Of a stretch of 64,000 nucleotides of DNA, positions 42,158 through 50,963 are shown one piece after another. Below the pieces are notes generated by a model. The model ran no database searches. It saw nothing but the letters and a program-made list of their open reading frames with translations, and had not been told where the DNA came from. The DNA comes from Halobacillus locisalis (GTDB taxonomy: Bacteria > Bacillota > Bacilli > Bacillales > Halobacillaceae), in contig NZ_JACEFG010000003.1 of NCBI RefSeq assembly GCF_013694105.1, forward strand, positions 558,001 through 622,000. Direction: 5' to 3'. A program made the translations under genes and the position numbers. How positions within the stretch are numbered: position 1 is the first letter of the stretch; each line of letters begins with the position of its first letter.

Positions 42158-43027
42158 ATGTGGAAGGAAACTTTTGATACGAAAAGCTTTTATGACTTTG
42201 ATTACACACTTTTGCGCTGGGCGTTCGATCCGTTAACTAAAATGGATCGCGATGAACGTTGGGTCGATGTACCTGTGAGAATCGGAAAGGACACCCATGT
42301 GGTAAGAGTCCAAGGAGTGGGAACGACAGCTCATCCGAAATTTGAGGTCTCAAGCGAAAGCGATGAATCCAAAAGCCTTTTAATATCACATATACAGGAA
42401 TTGTTCCAATGGGATAGAGACTTAGAACAGATCCACGAGCACTTTATGGATACCGACTTAAAAGCGTTATTCGAAAATCATCCAGGAACACCTATCGTAA
42501 AGGATTTTCATTTATACGATTGTTTAATGAAAGTGATCATTCACCAACAGTTGAATATGAAGTTTGCCTATACGTTGAGTACACGTTTTGTAGAGAACTT
42601 TGGTATGCAGAAAGACGGAGTGTGGTTTTATCCAACACCAGAGCAAGTGGCTGAATTGTCATATGACCAATTAAGAGAGTTGCAGTTTAGCCAACGTAAG
42701 GCAGAGTACGTAATAGATACTTCCCAGAAAATTGTGGATAATGAATTGGATTTAGAGGACTTAGTGAATGAGTCGAACGAGGAAGTGATGAGACGTCTCG
42801 TGAAAGTAAGAGGTATAGGACCATGGACAGCAGAAAATTGGCTGATGTTCGGATTGGGAAGAGAAAACATGTTCCCGAAGGCAGATATTGGCATTCAAAA
42901 TGCGTTGAAACACTATTATGGATTGGATAAAAAGCCGTCCTACGAACAGATGGACCAATGGATTGAGGGTTGGGAGCCTTATCTGAGTTATGCTTCCTTA
43001 ACATTATGGCGAAGTATTGAGGGTTAA
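42158..43027 (+). CDS. yfjP: DNA-3-methyladenine glycosylase (HhH-GPD, AlkA/YfjP type)
   Basis: 289 residues. An N-terminal AlkA-like beta domain, then an HhH-GPD domain: FHLYDCLMKVIIHQQLNMKFAYTLSTRFVENFG, helix-hairpin-helix VKVRGIGPWTAENWLMFGLGRENMFPKADIGIQNALK, whose Asp (PKADIG) is the catalytic residue. It removes alkylated purines. The place next to pdaA is as in B. subtilis yfjP. Confidence 0.9.
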   Translation: MWKETFDTKSFYDFDYTLLRWAFDPLTKMDRDERWVDVPVRIGKDTHVVRVQGVGTTAHPKFEVSSESDESKSLLISHIQELFQWDRDLEQIHEHFMDTDLKALFENHPGTPIVKDFHLYDCLMKVIIHQQLNMKFAYTLSTRFVENFGMQKDGVWFYPTPEQVAELSYDQLRELQFSQRKAEYVIDTSQKIVDNELDLEDLVNESNEEVMRRLVKVRGIGPWTAENWLMFGLGRENMFPKADIGIQNALKHYYGLDKKPSYEQMDQWIEGWEPYLSYASLTLWRSIEG

Positions 43028-43098
43028 TAGAAGAATATAGTCATATTACTAGTCGTGTGCTCGTATATTGTAAATAAATAGGCAGTTTTTTAAATTAA

Positions 43099-43140
43099 TT
43101 TGTCGATAATATTCAATTTTTTCCTTTGTTGCGTTATAAT
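43099..43140 (+). promoter_or_regulatory. Promoter of the sensor kinase gene with a Spo0A-box-like site
   Basis: TTTGTCGATAA (43099-43109) matches 10 of 11 bases of the Spo0A box TTTGTCGAAAA. It directly precedes TTCAAT (43112-43117), a 17-nt spacer and TATAAT (43135-43140). Confidence 0.55.
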
Positions 43141-43188
43141 TTAAAGCGTGATGAAAAAAATGAACGGTAAAGGAAAGAGGTCTTAATA

Positions 43189-45027
43189 TTGGTGATAAGA
43201 GAGAGGTATTCTGACCAAGTTCATAGTAATGAAATTTTGGACGTTCTAAGCTTGAATGGAACACCTGCGTGTTTACTGGATTTGCGTAATCAATCGGTTG
43301 CAGTGAACAACGAGATGCGGGAGGTTCTTCAATTGGAGAATACAGAGTTATCATTTTCGCGATGGATCTTATCCTTCCCACAAGACGCTCAGAAAGAATT
43401 GCACAAGGTCATGAACAGACTAACGACGGAAGGGCGCAAAGAAATGTCTATTCACGTGCCTAAATGGAACAAGCAGTGTAAACTGTCACACCTGACGAAC
43501 GGGCAAGTAGCGTTTACCTTAAAAGAGATGGTCCCAACAGGTCCTGTTCAACGCCAGCCTAGCATTGAACCCATCGATTCTTTGTTCCCTGCCATCTACA
43601 TGCCTCCACAAAATCCAAGACTACCTTTATTCAGTAATAACAATCAGCCTGATGAGTTTAAACAGACTGATTTACTGGATAAGTTTCCCGATGGACTAGC
43701 GATTTTAAGTCAAGATTGGGATGTTCTTTATGCGAACTCAAAAATGGAAGAGATCACCGGAATGTCTTTCGAGAAAAATTATCTAAAGAAACTTTGGGAT
43801 CTTTACCCAGTCGATCACTATTATTATTTCTTCCAGCATTATTTGCGAGCTATGGAAACCCAAGAAACCGTAGAATTCGAAGGGTACATTGAGGAAGTCG
43901 ATCGTACTGTACAAGTGAAAGTTCACCCATCAGATGTAGGGTTGATCGTGTTTATCCAGGACGTTTCTCATTACAAAGAGCAATTACAAGCGTTAAAAGA
44001 ATCTGAAGAGCGTTTTGCGATATTGGCTAACAATATGAAAGACGTATTTTGGATCTCTGACATTAGTTTCAAGCAAATTCATTATCTAAGTCCTGCATTT
44101 CAAAGTTTATTTGGAATGTCCAGAAGGGAAGCGTTATCTGATCCTTTACATGTCTTAGAAGCAGTTCATCCAGATGACAAGAAGAGAGTAAGGTCTGGGA
44201 TGAAGTTAATGAAAAATCAAAAGCATCAAGTTGAATATCGCTTGCTAAGGCCGAATGGTGATGAGCAGTGGATGCTTACTACAGGGTTCCCGATTGAAAA
44301 CAATGGTAACGCTTACGTAATCGGAATTCATGAGAACATTACTGAGAAGAAAGAAATGGATCGTCTAAAGGAAAAATCACAGCAATTATCTACCATCACA
44401 CAAATGTCAGCAGGCATCGCCCATGAAATTAAGAATCCTTTGACGGCGATTAAAGGTTTTCTTCAAATTGGTGCTGCTAATCCTGAGTTGCGTGATAATT
44501 ATCAGGATATCATTTTAGATGAGGTCAATCGTATCGAAGCAATTGTTCAGGACTTTATGATGTTATCCAAGCCAAAGTCTTCTTTGCAAACGGAAGAAGT
44601 CGAACCTGGGGATGTTGTTTCATACGTGACTCGATTGTTGGCTCCAGAAGCAGATGAAAAGAATGTCCAACTGATCTTTAATCCGAAACGTATCAATGAA
44701 ACCATTCGTACAGAGCCGAAACGATTGAATCAAATACTGATCAACTTAGTGAAGAATGCCATTGATGCCGTAGACACAGGCGGTCTCGTCTCAATTGTTG
44801 CTGAGTTAACGACCCATGAGCTAACGCTTTCCGTTAGTGATAATGGACCGGGCTTGAACGCTCAGGAACTCTCCAAAATTGGTGAACCATTCTTCACAAC
44901 GAAGGAAAAAGGAACGGGACTTGGCGTCATGGTGACGAAGAAAATTGTAGGAGATTTGAATGGCACGATTTCGTATAAGAGTAAGAAGGGGGAAGGAACT
45001 AAAGTGACGGTTCGCTTACCTCGCTAA
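43189..45027 (+). CDS. Orphan PAS-domain histidine kinase (sporulation-kinase type)
   Basis: 612 residues, no membrane helices. Two PAS domains (about 160-270 and 285-395), then HisKA with His412 in GIAHEIKNPLTAIKGFLQIG. HATPase_c follows: N box LINLVKNAIDAV, G1 VSDNGPGL, F box PFFTTKEKGTGLGV. The HisKA stretch is that of the KinA-KinE/Spo0F-type kinases of bacilli. No response-regulator gene is nearby, which fits a phosphorelay input. The start is TTG 43189 or GTG 43192 after AAAGAGG. The signal sensed is unknown. Confidence 0.88.
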   Translation: MVIRERYSDQVHSNEILDVLSLNGTPACLLDLRNQSVAVNNEMREVLQLENTELSFSRWILSFPQDAQKELHKVMNRLTTEGRKEMSIHVPKWNKQCKLSHLTNGQVAFTLKEMVPTGPVQRQPSIEPIDSLFPAIYMPPQNPRLPLFSNNNQPDEFKQTDLLDKFPDGLAILSQDWDVLYANSKMEEITGMSFEKNYLKKLWDLYPVDHYYYFFQHYLRAMETQETVEFEGYIEEVDRTVQVKVHPSDVGLIVFIQDVSHYKEQLQALKESEERFAILANNMKDVFWISDISFKQIHYLSPAFQSLFGMSRREALSDPLHVLEAVHPDDKKRVRSGMKLMKNQKHQVEYRLLRPNGDEQWMLTTGFPIENNGNAYVIGIHENITEKKEMDRLKEKSQQLSTITQMSAGIAHEIKNPLTAIKGFLQIGAANPELRDNYQDIILDEVNRIEAIVQDFMMLSKPKSSLQTEEVEPGDVVSYVTRLLAPEADEKNVQLIFNPKRINETIRTEPKRLNQILINLVKNAIDAVDTGGLVSIVAELTTHELTLSVSDNGPGLNAQELSKIGEPFFTTKEKGTGLGVMVTKKIVGDLNGTISYKSKKGEGTKVTVRLPR

Positions 45028-45043
45028 TCATTATGATACTGAG

Positions 45044-45076
45044 AACACGTCAGCAATTAGCTGTCGTGTTTTTTTA
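45044..45076 (+). terminator. Terminator after the kinase gene
   Basis: AACACGTCAGC-AATTA-GCTGTCGTGTT followed by TTTTT. Confidence 0.85.
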
Positions 45077-45274
45077 TGTGTACAAATGGGGGCTAAATCA
45101 AACCGGTATCTTAGTTAGAATCAGCTCCCAGAATCGACATACATATGCTAACTATATCGGTTAGGAAAGGGCTTTTGTTTAGCTTTATTTAGGGTGTTTC
45201 AACGTTGGAATTGTGGCAATATTCCACCATCAATCGCTTACAAAATGAAAATATTTTTTTTCGGTTGAAATCTG

Positions 45275-45303
45275 TTTACAAACTGGATTGAGGCCTCTAT
45301 AAT
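45275..45303 (+). promoter_or_regulatory. SigA promoter of the YitT gene
   Basis: TTTACA (45275-45280), 17 nt, TATAAT (45298-45303). An upstream 6-bp inverted repeat (TGGAAT...ATTCCA, about 45204-45225) and a partly self-complementary stretch at 45095-45180 (GGTATC...GATATCGG-like) lie in the leader; their role is unknown. Confidence 0.8.
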
Positions 45304-45368
45304 CCCGATTGTACTACAATTTTCGTTCGACAAATTTTTGCATATTTCATAGAAAAGGAGGCTTTCTG

Positions 45369-46217
45369 ATGCTTAAGAAATTATGGTCATTTCTATTGAT
45401 GAACGTGGGTGCCCTGGGGGTAGCTGTAAATGTTCATTTTTTCTTATCACCGAACGATTTAGCCACTGGGGGAGTTAGTGGACTATCAATCGTACTGAGT
45501 AAAGTGTTTCCAGACTTATCACTCGGCTTAATTATGCTGATTTTAAACGTGCTTTTATTTATAGTTGGTTTTATATTCTTAGGGTTCCAGTTCGGGGCGA
45601 AAACGATTTATGCGAGTTTAGCCCTTTCGTTCATGGTTTGGGGACTCGAAGCCTTTTTCCCTATGCAGCAAGCGTTGAGTGATGATCTCCTGATCCAATT
45701 GATCATTGGACAAATCATTGCCGCTTCAGGAATGGCTATGGTTTTTCATCAGGGAGCTTCTACAGGCGGAACTGACATTATCGCTATGATCTTAAATAAA
45801 TACTTTTCCATTGAAGTAGGAAAAGGTGTTCTATTCTCTGATATCGCAATTGCGACATCTTCTATCTTCATTTTCGGTCCGACAATCGGTATGTACGCCT
45901 TCTTTGGTGTCATTTTGAATGGCTTAGTGATCGATTATACGCTTCAACAGTTTGATAACAATAAAGAGATTGTCATCATCAGTCGTGAAAGCGAACTTGT
46001 ACGTCACTTCATTGTCCATCAACTCGGAAGAGGAGCGACCATCCACCATGCCAAGGGTGCTTTTAATCAGGAAGATAAGGAAGTCATTACGACAATCTTA
46101 AACCGTAAAGACTATACAAGGCTGAAAAGATATATGACAGACATCGACGAAAAAGCATTCATTACAGTCCATTCAATGAACGAGATTCTTGGCCAGAACT
46201 TCAAACGCCTGGCGTAA
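45369..46217 (+). CDS. YitT-family membrane protein (DUF161 + DUF2179)
   Basis: 282 residues. N-terminal membrane part with five or so helices (NVHFFLSPNDLATGGVSGLSIVLS, FHQGASTGGTDIIAMILNKYF), then a cytosolic DUF2179 domain (EIVIISRESELVRHFIVHQLGRGATIHHAKGAF...). B. subtilis has several paralogues (YitT, YpjC, YqfU, YvjA); this resembles YvjA/YpjC. Function unknown. ATG 45369 after AAGGAGG; the frame's earlier ATG lies inside the promoter region. Confidence 0.9.
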   Translation: MLKKLWSFLLMNVGALGVAVNVHFFLSPNDLATGGVSGLSIVLSKVFPDLSLGLIMLILNVLLFIVGFIFLGFQFGAKTIYASLALSFMVWGLEAFFPMQQALSDDLLIQLIIGQIIAASGMAMVFHQGASTGGTDIIAMILNKYFSIEVGKGVLFSDIAIATSSIFIFGPTIGMYAFFGVILNGLVIDYTLQQFDNNKEIVIISRESELVRHFIVHQLGRGATIHHAKGAFNQEDKEVITTILNRKDYTRLKRYMTDIDEKAFITVHSMNEILGQNFKRLA

Positions 46218-46258
46218 TCTGAGAAAGTTGCTAGTTGGTAAAGGTGGGGTTATCTAGA

Positions 46259-46972
46259 ATGGTTCACCGAGATACATGGAATGAGAAACAGTCCATGACA
46301 AGAGTTGTGTATCGTGACTTGAAAGAAGCGATTCTTTTCAGGAAGATCGCTCCGGGGACGCAATTAGTGGAGCAGTCGATTGGAAAAGATTTAAACGTGT
46401 CGCGAACACCGATCCGCAATGCCATGAAGAGGTTGAATGAAGAAGGGTTGGTACAAATGATTCCCAACCGTGGTGCGTTCGTCGTGCAGCCGACTGTCGA
46501 GGAAATCAGACAAGCGTTTCATATGAGGCGACAACTCGAGAAGATGACCGCTGAACTGATATGTACGACCATTCATGAACAACAGATAGAGAAATTAGAA
46601 GCATGGATTGCATACGAAAAAGAGACGTATCAAACGAGGGATATCCTGCAATATTTAGAGGTCAATAAGCAGTTTCATATGACATTGGTTAATGAGACGG
46701 GCCATCCTTTTCTCATAGATTTTACAGAACGGATGCTGGATCAAATCAATGTCTATCTAATGCTTTATGACGTGTTTTATGATGAAAACTTGGATGAAAA
46801 GAAACGTTTTAAGGAACATGAGTGGATTGTTGAGGCATTGCGCAACCGGGACTTGTCTCGTTTGTTGGAATTAATCGATAAACATATGGAAGAGAGCTTA
46901 GCATATATGTCTATCGATTCCTCCGATGCATCGATCGATTTTTCCTTAGAAGACGCCTTGAAAAGCCTTTAG
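46259..46972 (+). CDS. GntR-family regulator (FadR subfamily, FCD domain)
   Basis: 237 residues. Winged helix: VVYRDLKEAILFRKIAPGTQLVEQSIGKDLNVSRTPIRNAMKRLNEEGLVQMIPNRGAFV. The C-terminal helical FCD ligand domain has NKQFHMTLVNETGHPF and FKEHEWIVEALRNRD, with His residues that usually bind a metal. The ligand is unknown. ATG 46259 after AAAGGTGGGG. It is 41 bp downstream of the yitT-like gene and may share its transcript. Confidence 0.88.
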   Translation: MVHRDTWNEKQSMTRVVYRDLKEAILFRKIAPGTQLVEQSIGKDLNVSRTPIRNAMKRLNEEGLVQMIPNRGAFVVQPTVEEIRQAFHMRRQLEKMTAELICTTIHEQQIEKLEAWIAYEKETYQTRDILQYLEVNKQFHMTLVNETGHPFLIDFTERMLDQINVYLMLYDVFYDENLDEKKRFKEHEWIVEALRNRDLSRLLELIDKHMEESLAYMSIDSSDASIDFSLEDALKSL

Positions 46973-46998
46973 AATTTATATTCTAGAGGCTTTTTTTG
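46961..46998. terminator. Terminator at the end of the GntR gene
   Basis: AAAAGCCT..AGAAT-TTAT-ATTCT..AGGCTTTTTTT. The stop codon lies within the stem, which also serves the convergent small gene. Confidence 0.8.
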
Positions 46999-47197
46999 TA
47001 TCCACTGGATCTTTTACGGGTTTAGGGTTTTTAGAGCCCATGGCAACCAATGCAATGCAGGCCGTTATAAGAGAAGCGAAGGTGTATGTGAAGTTGTGGG
47101 TGACGAAAGAAACGGCAAGAAACACACCGAGCATTATGGCAAATAAAAGGGTGAAAACCACTGTGGCCCGTCGTCGTGTCATATTTTGTGCTACCAT
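46976..47197 (-). CDS. Small membrane protein
   Basis: 73 residues: a basic N-terminus (VAQNMTRRRAT), two membrane helices (VVFTLLFAIMLGVFLAVSFV and FASLITACIALVAMG) and a polar tail. ATG 47197 follows GGAGGGG at 5 nt; the longer frame has no site. Not recognised. Confidence 0.65.
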   Translation of the reverse strand: MVAQNMTRRRATVVFTLLFAIMLGVFLAVSFVTHNFTYTFASLITACIALVAMGSKNPKPVKDPVDTKKASRI

Positions 47198-47275
47198 TCC
47201 AACCCCTCCTTCCATACTAATATTCAGAGTTTAAACGATCATGAATTATCTGTCAATTTACTTGACTCAATACAC

Positions 47276-47289
47276 TTTCCTTAAGGAAA
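47276..47289. promoter_or_regulatory. Perfect 14-bp palindrome upstream of mbcS
   Basis: TTTCCTTAAGGAAA lies just upstream of the mbcS promoter, a plausible operator or activator site; its regulator is unknown. Confidence 0.45.
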
Positions 47290-47303
47290 CATCGCTATAA
47301 TTA

Positions 47304-47331
47304 TTGAATAATTTTGAAAATTTGGTATAAT
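47304..47331 (+). promoter_or_regulatory. SigA-type promoter of mbcS
   Basis: TTGAAT (47304-47309), 16 nt, TATAAT (47326-47331). Confidence 0.65.
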
Positions 47332-47383
47332 GAATCCGTGCAAACTGAACAGTCGCTCAATAAAATCCGGGGAGGAATGAAAG

Positions 47384-48961
47384 ATGAATAGAAATGAACT
47401 TATTGCTCCTGAACAGTATAATGTAGTTTCGGAAATGGAAAAGTATGCCGAAAACAAAAATCGTAAGGCACTACTTTGGTTAAATGAAGAAGGAAATGAA
47501 AGAGAAGTTACATATGAGGAATTAATAAGACGTGCCAATAAAATTGGAAACGCTTTCTCTGATCATGGACTTAGCCAAGGGGATAAGGTGTTAGTCATGA
47601 TTCCTAGGTTAATCGAAGCTTATGAAGTCTATATTGCGGCACTGAAGATCGGATTAGTATTGATCCCGAGCTCTGAGATGTTACGTACTAAGGATTTGCA
47701 ATATCGTATGACTCACGGAGAAGTAAGTGCCGTTGTGTGTTATGAACCGTTCACTGGCCAGTTTGATGATATGAGTCAAATGGATCAAGTCACATCCTTT
47801 GTTGTGGGAGGATCAAAGGAAGGGTGGCTGGACTTGGATGCCTTGACAGAAGACTATTCTGAAAACCTAGAGATGGCATCCACATCAAGAGACGATATGG
47901 CCTTTCTATCCTATACCTCAGGAACCACAGGGAATCCTAAAGGGGTCGTTCATACTCATGGCTGGGGTTATGCCCATTTAAAAACAGCAGCTGATCAATG
48001 GTTGGCGATTCAAGACGGGGATACCGTATGGGCTACGGCTGGTCCAGGTTGGCAAAAGTGGATTTGGAGTCCTTTCTTATCTGTGCTGGGAACAGGTGCC
48101 AAAGGTTTAGTTTACCAAGGAAAATTCAATCCTCAAACTTATTTGAGCTTGATGGATCAACATAACGTGAACGTACTCTGTTGTACGCCAACTGAGTACC
48201 GGTTAATGGCGAAGGTGGACAACTTGAGTGAGTACCGTTTGTCTGGACTTCATAGCGCTGTGTCGGCAGGTGAACCTCTGAATAGAGAAGTGATCGACAC
48301 TTTCCGTGAGCACTTCAATGTCACAGTTCGAGATGGTTACGGCCAGACGGAGAATACGCTCCTTGTTGGTATTACGAAAGACATGGAAGTGAGACCAGGG
48401 TCCATGGGGCGTCCGACACCTGGAAACCAAGTGGAAATCATCGATGAGAACGGAAGTCCGGTCGAAGTCGGAGAAGTAGGTGACATTGCCGTACATTTGG
48501 ATACGCCTGCCCTGTTTAAGAAGTATTACAAAGATCCTGAGCGGACGAAAATGTCTCACCGGGGCGAGTATTATGTCACTGGGGATCAGGCGAAAAAGGA
48601 TGAAGATGGCTACTTCTGGTTCGAAGGAAGAAGTGACGACATCATTATCAGCTCGGGATACACCATCGGCCCCTTTGAAGTCGAAGACGCGCTTGTGAAA
48701 CACGAAGCTGTCCAGGAATGTGCTGTCGTCTCGAGTCCTGATGAAGTGAGAGGGAACGTCGTGAAAGCTTTCATTGTTCTTAGAAAAGGGTACGATGAAA
48801 GTGAAGAACTTGTGAAAGGATTGCAAAATCACGTCAAAGATCTGACGGCGCCTTATAAGTATCCTAGAAAAGTGGAGTTCATCGAAGAGTTGCCTAAGAC
48901 GACTTCTGGTAAGATTCGTCGTATTGAACTTCGACAAAAAGAAAAAACAGCAAAGTCGTAA
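47384..48961 (+). CDS. mbcS: Acyl-CoA ligase, MbcS-like
   Basis: 525 residues of the ANL adenylate-forming superfamily: P-loop-like YTSGTTGNPKGVVHTH, then GYGQTEN and YVTGDQAKKDEDGYFWFEGRSDDIIISSGYTIGPFEVE. A final KTTSGKIRR contains the catalytic Lys. MbcS makes branched short-chain acyl-CoAs (2-methylbutyryl-, isobutyryl-CoA) for branched fatty-acid synthesis. Medium-chain or acetate use is possible. GGGGAGG precedes ATG 47384. Confidence 0.85.
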   Translation: MNRNELIAPEQYNVVSEMEKYAENKNRKALLWLNEEGNEREVTYEELIRRANKIGNAFSDHGLSQGDKVLVMIPRLIEAYEVYIAALKIGLVLIPSSEMLRTKDLQYRMTHGEVSAVVCYEPFTGQFDDMSQMDQVTSFVVGGSKEGWLDLDALTEDYSENLEMASTSRDDMAFLSYTSGTTGNPKGVVHTHGWGYAHLKTAADQWLAIQDGDTVWATAGPGWQKWIWSPFLSVLGTGAKGLVYQGKFNPQTYLSLMDQHNVNVLCCTPTEYRLMAKVDNLSEYRLSGLHSAVSAGEPLNREVIDTFREHFNVTVRDGYGQTENTLLVGITKDMEVRPGSMGRPTPGNQVEIIDENGSPVEVGEVGDIAVHLDTPALFKKYYKDPERTKMSHRGEYYVTGDQAKKDEDGYFWFEGRSDDIIISSGYTIGPFEVEDALVKHEAVQECAVVSSPDEVRGNVVKAFIVLRKGYDESEELVKGLQNHVKDLTAPYKYPRKVEFIEELPKTTSGKIRRIELRQKEKTAKS

Positions 48962-48988
48962 TGTCCCAAACTATAGGAGTCTTAGAAG

Positions 48989-49414
48989 ATGATTAGAGTT
49001 GCAGACGATCGTGATGCAGGTGGTTTAGCCTATCTGATGGGAAGTCTAGGGTATCCTACCTCAGAAGTTGAAATGAACGAAAGACTGAGTCACATCCTCC
49101 ACAATGATGATTATCACACAGTGGTATATGAACAAAACGATCAAACAATAGGAATGATGGGGATGTGTTTTAGTCATGCGTACCATAGTAACGCTTCGCA
49201 TGTACGAATCATCGCTTTTGTTGTGAAGGAGGAAGCTCGGGGGCAAGGCATTGGACGTATGCTTATCGATGAAGCAGAAAGATGGGCAAAGTATCGAAAA
49301 GCATCCTCTCTTATTTTGAACAGCGGAAATAGGGAGGACCGGAAAGAGGCCCATCAGGTCTATGAGCATTTCGGTTTCGAAGGGAAATCAACCGGGTTTT
49401 ATAAATCTTTATAA
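48989..49414 (+). CDS. GNAT-family N-acetyltransferase
   Basis: 141 residues with a clear acetyl-CoA motif: VRIIAFVVKEEARGQGIGRMLIDEAERWAK (RGQGIG turn), then YEHFGFEGKSTGFYK. The substrate is unknown. It lies 27 bp after mbcS with AGGAG upstream and probably belongs to its operon; a very strong terminator follows. Confidence 0.88.
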   Translation: MIRVADDRDAGGLAYLMGSLGYPTSEVEMNERLSHILHNDDYHTVVYEQNDQTIGMMGMCFSHAYHSNASHVRIIAFVVKEEARGQGIGRMLIDEAERWAKYRKASSLILNSGNREDRKEAHQVYEHFGFEGKSTGFYKSL

Positions 49415-49480
49415 GAGGCCTATTAGTATTATTCTCTGTCTCCCCACCTATGTTCACTTAAGGGTTTGAAATCGTGTAAC

Positions 49481-49523
49481 GAATAAGCGGCCATTGACGA
49501 TAAACGTCAATGGCCGCTTATTT
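49481..49523. terminator. Strong bidirectional hairpin terminator
   Basis: An 18-bp perfect stem (ATAAGCGGCCATTGACG with its inverted copy) around ATAA, between the GNAT and cupin genes. Confidence 0.92.
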
Positions 49524-49566
49524 GCGGATCGGTATTTAATTCCTACATGTCATTTTGTTCGCTGAA

Positions 49567-50064
49567 TCAAACCCAGAGTTCCAATAACGGTCCTTTTTTG
49601 CCAAGTATGGGGTCGGCTTCGGGATAAGGAGCTTCAGGAATTTCATTTAATGCTGTTTCATATTCATGTTTTTGACCGGTTTTTAAATCAAAGGAGTTTC
49701 CAAAGGGGTAAGCACCAAGTACTTTAAAGTCTTCGGTGGCCCCCTCATTCTTATGAGCAACGCCTGCTGGGATGACGAGAAGGTCGTTTTTCTCTATATC
49801 AATCCTTCGGCCTTGTGGTCCTCCAAGTGTAAGTGTAGCTGCTCCCTTAAGGACGACAAGTACTTCGTGGGAGGTACTGTGATAATGGTGATAATCAAAT
49901 ACTCCTCCCGTCCATTGATTGGACCATTGATTTTTTGCTAGAGTTTGAGTGACATCTTCTTTAGAAACATCTATAGCCTTAGAGTAAAACAGTGTCGGGA
50001 GAAAAGGATGGTTTGGGTAATACCCATCATCCTCGAAAAAGAAACTGTTGAACGTGGAATTCAT
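49567..50064 (-). CDS. Cupin-domain protein
   Basis: 165 residues. A conserved beta-barrel with YHHYHSTSHEVLVVLKGAATLTLGGPQG (first cupin motif with His and Glu) and DLLVIPAGVAHKNEGAT (second motif). It probably binds a metal ion. YjlB-type cupins share this layout. Function unknown; monocistronic, with GGAAGGAG before ATG 50064. Confidence 0.85.
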   Translation of the reverse strand: MNSTFNSFFFEDDGYYPNHPFLPTLFYSKAIDVSKEDVTQTLAKNQWSNQWTGGVFDYHHYHSTSHEVLVVLKGAATLTLGGPQGRRIDIEKNDLLVIPAGVAHKNEGATEDFKVLGAYPFGNSFDLKTGQKHEYETALNEIPEAPYPEADPILGKKGPLLELWV

Positions 50065-50298
50065 GCATGGTCTCCTTCCATTAATGATTACTCAGAAGAT
50101 ATTACCAATTTGATAGAGGAATAAACATTCATTTGAAATATTAAGAAAAATCACCCTTTTTAACACCTGTCATTTTTCCTATAATCGGCTTAGTATGGGT
50201 ACAGAGAGCGTGAAGAAAATCGTTAGCGGGTGGATGTAATTTGTATTATACTGGATAGGATAGAGAGTAACGCCAGCCTTTTATAAGGAGAGAGAGAG

Positions 50299-50553
50299 AT
50301 GAACAAATGGTTCACCCATATATTCAATATCCTTGTAGGGATTTTAATTATCGCAGAAGGAGCCGTTTACATCTTTATGAATAATAAAGATGGGGAATTA
50401 CACCTTCGAAGTATCATCATGTCGATTCTTCTATTCCTTGCATGGGGGATGTCATATAGAAAACAATTGACCAGTGAAAATCCTAGCGCATGGTTAATTG
50501 TCACCATCATCATTATGATTCCTATGATTCTTCCGTGGTTATTTTTTATATAA
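50299..50553 (+). CDS. Small membrane protein
   Basis: 84 residues, three hydrophobic helices (NILVGILIIAEGAVYIFM, SIIMSILLFLAWGMSY, WLIVTIIIMIPMILPWLFFI). AGGAGAGAGAG precedes ATG 50299. Not recognised; probably monocistronic. Confidence 0.7.
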   Translation: MNKWFTHIFNILVGILIIAEGAVYIFMNNKDGELHLRSIIMSILLFLAWGMSYRKQLTSENPSAWLIVTIIIMIPMILPWLFFI

Positions 50554-50585
50554 ATAAAAAACAATCTCTTGCATTTTTCGTTTAT

Positions 50586-50643
50586 GATAGCCAACAGAGA
50601 CCTCCGAGTTGGAGTGTTTCTGTTGGCTATCTTGATTTTTTCC
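50586..50643 (+). terminator. Terminator with nested stems
   Basis: GATAGCCAACAGA (50586-50598) pairs perfectly with TCTGTTGGCTATC (50619-50631), with a CTCC/GGAG stem inside, then TTGATTTTTT. Confidence 0.85.
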
Positions 50644-50963
50644 TCTTTCACGGAATTAGTTAGGGGGATTGTGAAGAAACGATTGCCTGTGAGAATCGCT
50701 TGGAATCCTTTTAACCTCCAGTGGGATAAACGCAAATACTTTATTGGACATGTAGCTAATTCAGAAGGTGTCACTTTTTATCGAAGGACCGTTTTTTTAT
50801 TTTTGTTTAGGGTATCACATAGTTGTAGGGGAGTTGAACTGCTTCCACTCTTCGCAACATTCCTCTTTTCACAACTTCGAAAGAATCTTCGCGTGACTGT
50901 ATGACGTGATACAAAAAGTGCAAACTAATTTACATGTATGGAAGGAAAGGATGGACAGACAGG
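50644..50963. other. Intergenic stretch before the BCCT gene
   Basis: AT-rich with no convincing gene. A frame runs through it on the plus strand, but it starts inside the preceding terminator hairpin and has no ribosome binding site. I see no strong promoter or regulatory element, although osmotic control of the following carrier would be expected here. Confidence 0.5.

Noticed and set aside
50569-50904. 111-codon plus-strand frame after the small membrane protein
   Set aside because: Starts within a strong terminator hairpin, without a ribosome binding site; the later half has a few protein-like stretches but no start.
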